Positions 22,401 to 22,865 of a DNA stretch of 22,865 nucleotides are shown piece by piece. The DNA is from JAFAXD01 sp035472475 (GTDB lineage: Bacteria > Pseudomonadota > Alphaproteobacteria > Rhizobiales > Xanthobacteraceae). Within the stretch, counting starts at the first letter, position 1; each line of letters opens with the position of its first letter. Below the pieces are notes generated by a model. The model saw nothing but the letters and a program-made list of their open reading frames with translations. It did no database searches and was not told where the DNA came from. The position numbers and the translations under genes are program-made. The stretch covers positions 1 to 22,865 of the forward strand of contig DATIPA010000193.1 of NCBI GenBank assembly GCA_035472475.1. Reading direction: 5' to 3'.

Positions 22401-22865
22401 TCAGATTCCCAAATAGGTCTGGATGCGGGCGGCTTGGCTCGCAACGTCGGCGCGCGCGATCATATCGACGATGCGGCCGCGCTCCATGACGTAGTGCCGA
22501 TCGGCGAGGCGCTGCGCGAAGCGGAAGTTCTGCTCCACCAGCAGGATCGTGTGGCCTTCCTGGCGCATCAGATCAATCGCGCCGCGGATCTGCTGCACGA
22601 TCACCGGCGCCAGGCCCTCGGTCGGCTCGTCGAGCAGAAACAGGCGAGCGCCGGTGCGCAGCACGCGCGCAATCGCCAGCATCTGCTGCTCGCCGCCCGA
22701 AAGCCGCGTCCCCTGGCTGCGCCGGCGCTCGCGCAGATTGGGGAACAGCCGAAAGATTTCTTCAAGCGGCATGCCGCCGGGACCGACGGAGGGCGGCAAC
22801 AGCAGATTCTCCGTAACATCGAGGCTCGCATAGATGCCGCGCTCTTCCGGCACGTAGGCCACGCC
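22401..22865 (-). CDS. livF: Branched-chain amino-acid type ABC transporter ATPase (LivF), cut by window edge
   Basis: This is the C-terminal 154 residues of the LivF-type ATPase that powers the LivHM pore from the cytoplasmic side. The ABC signature LSGGEQQM, Walker B LFLLDEPTEGLAP and the H-loop segment ILLVEQNFRFAQRLADRHYVMERG are all visible. VAYVPEERGIYASLDVTENL near the edge is typical of LivF and distinguishes it from LivG. The Walker A motif lies outside the window. It is followed two bases later by livH. Confidence 0.92.
   Translation of the reverse strand, partial: GVAYVPEERGIYASLDVTENLLLPPSVGPGGMPLEEIFRLFPNLRERRRSQGTRLSGGEQQMLAIARVLRTGARLFLLDEPTEGLAPVIVQQIRGAIDLMRQEGHTILLVEQNFRFAQRLADRHYVMERGRIVDMIARADVASQAARIQTYLGI

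Overview
The window looks like chromosome from a GC-rich alphaproteobacterium of the order Hyphomicrobiales, most like the Bradyrhizobiaceae/Xanthobacteraceae group. The strongest evidence is an unmistakable ctrA, a chpT phosphotransferase gene beside it, a DUF1134/EipA-type gene, a DUF992 gene, GANTC and TTAAC-type sites upstream of cell-cycle genes, and a palindromic intergenic repeat of the kind scattered through rhizobial genomes. Genus is an inference; no rRNA is present.

Layout, left to right. (1) Positions 1-515: the C-terminal end of a tyrosine recombinase reads toward the 3' end of a tRNA-Lys(CUU) gene. This is the usual edge of an integrated island, which would lie to the left of the window. 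(2) 560-6600: metabolic and envelope genes: an LTXXQ periplasmic protein with a Met/His-rich tail, an orphan Rieske oxygenase, a 73-residue membrane protein, an ECF sigma factor with its RskA-type anti-sigma factor, a DUF1330 protein and an orphan Bug/TctC solute-binding protein. (3) 6700-10470: a three-helix membrane protein, fliJ, ctrA, chpT and an EipA-like gene. This groups the master cell-cycle regulator, the phosphotransferase that phosphorylates it, and two genes of types that CtrA controls in relatives. (4) 10600-15820: a membrane-anchored coiled-coil protein, a membrane TPR protein, a DUF992 protein, an L,D-transpeptidase and a 69-residue membrane protein preceded by an almost perfect CtrA box. 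(5) 16000-20510: a two-gene operon for a K+-channel-like protein and a G1-family (eqolisin) glutamic peptidase, divergent from an operon of two exported proteins (one DsrE-like), then a membrane-bound class III adenylate cyclase. (6) 20525-22865: the end of a branched-chain amino-acid type ABC transporter operon, livF (cut by the window edge), livH and livM.

How the genes fit together. CckA (not here) would phosphorylate ChpT, which passes phosphate to CtrA. CtrA in turn would bind TTAA-N7-TTAAC boxes. Candidate boxes lie in the fliJ-ctrA intergenic region, before the EipA-like gene and before two small membrane-protein genes. Envelope maintenance recurs as a theme (EipA-like, L,D-transpeptidase, LTXXQ, DUF992, ECF/anti-sigma). 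No CRISPR array, rRNA, transposase or complete prophage was seen. The least ordinary item is the bacterial G1 glutamic peptidase with a predicted membrane anchor, directly downstream of an ion-channel gene.
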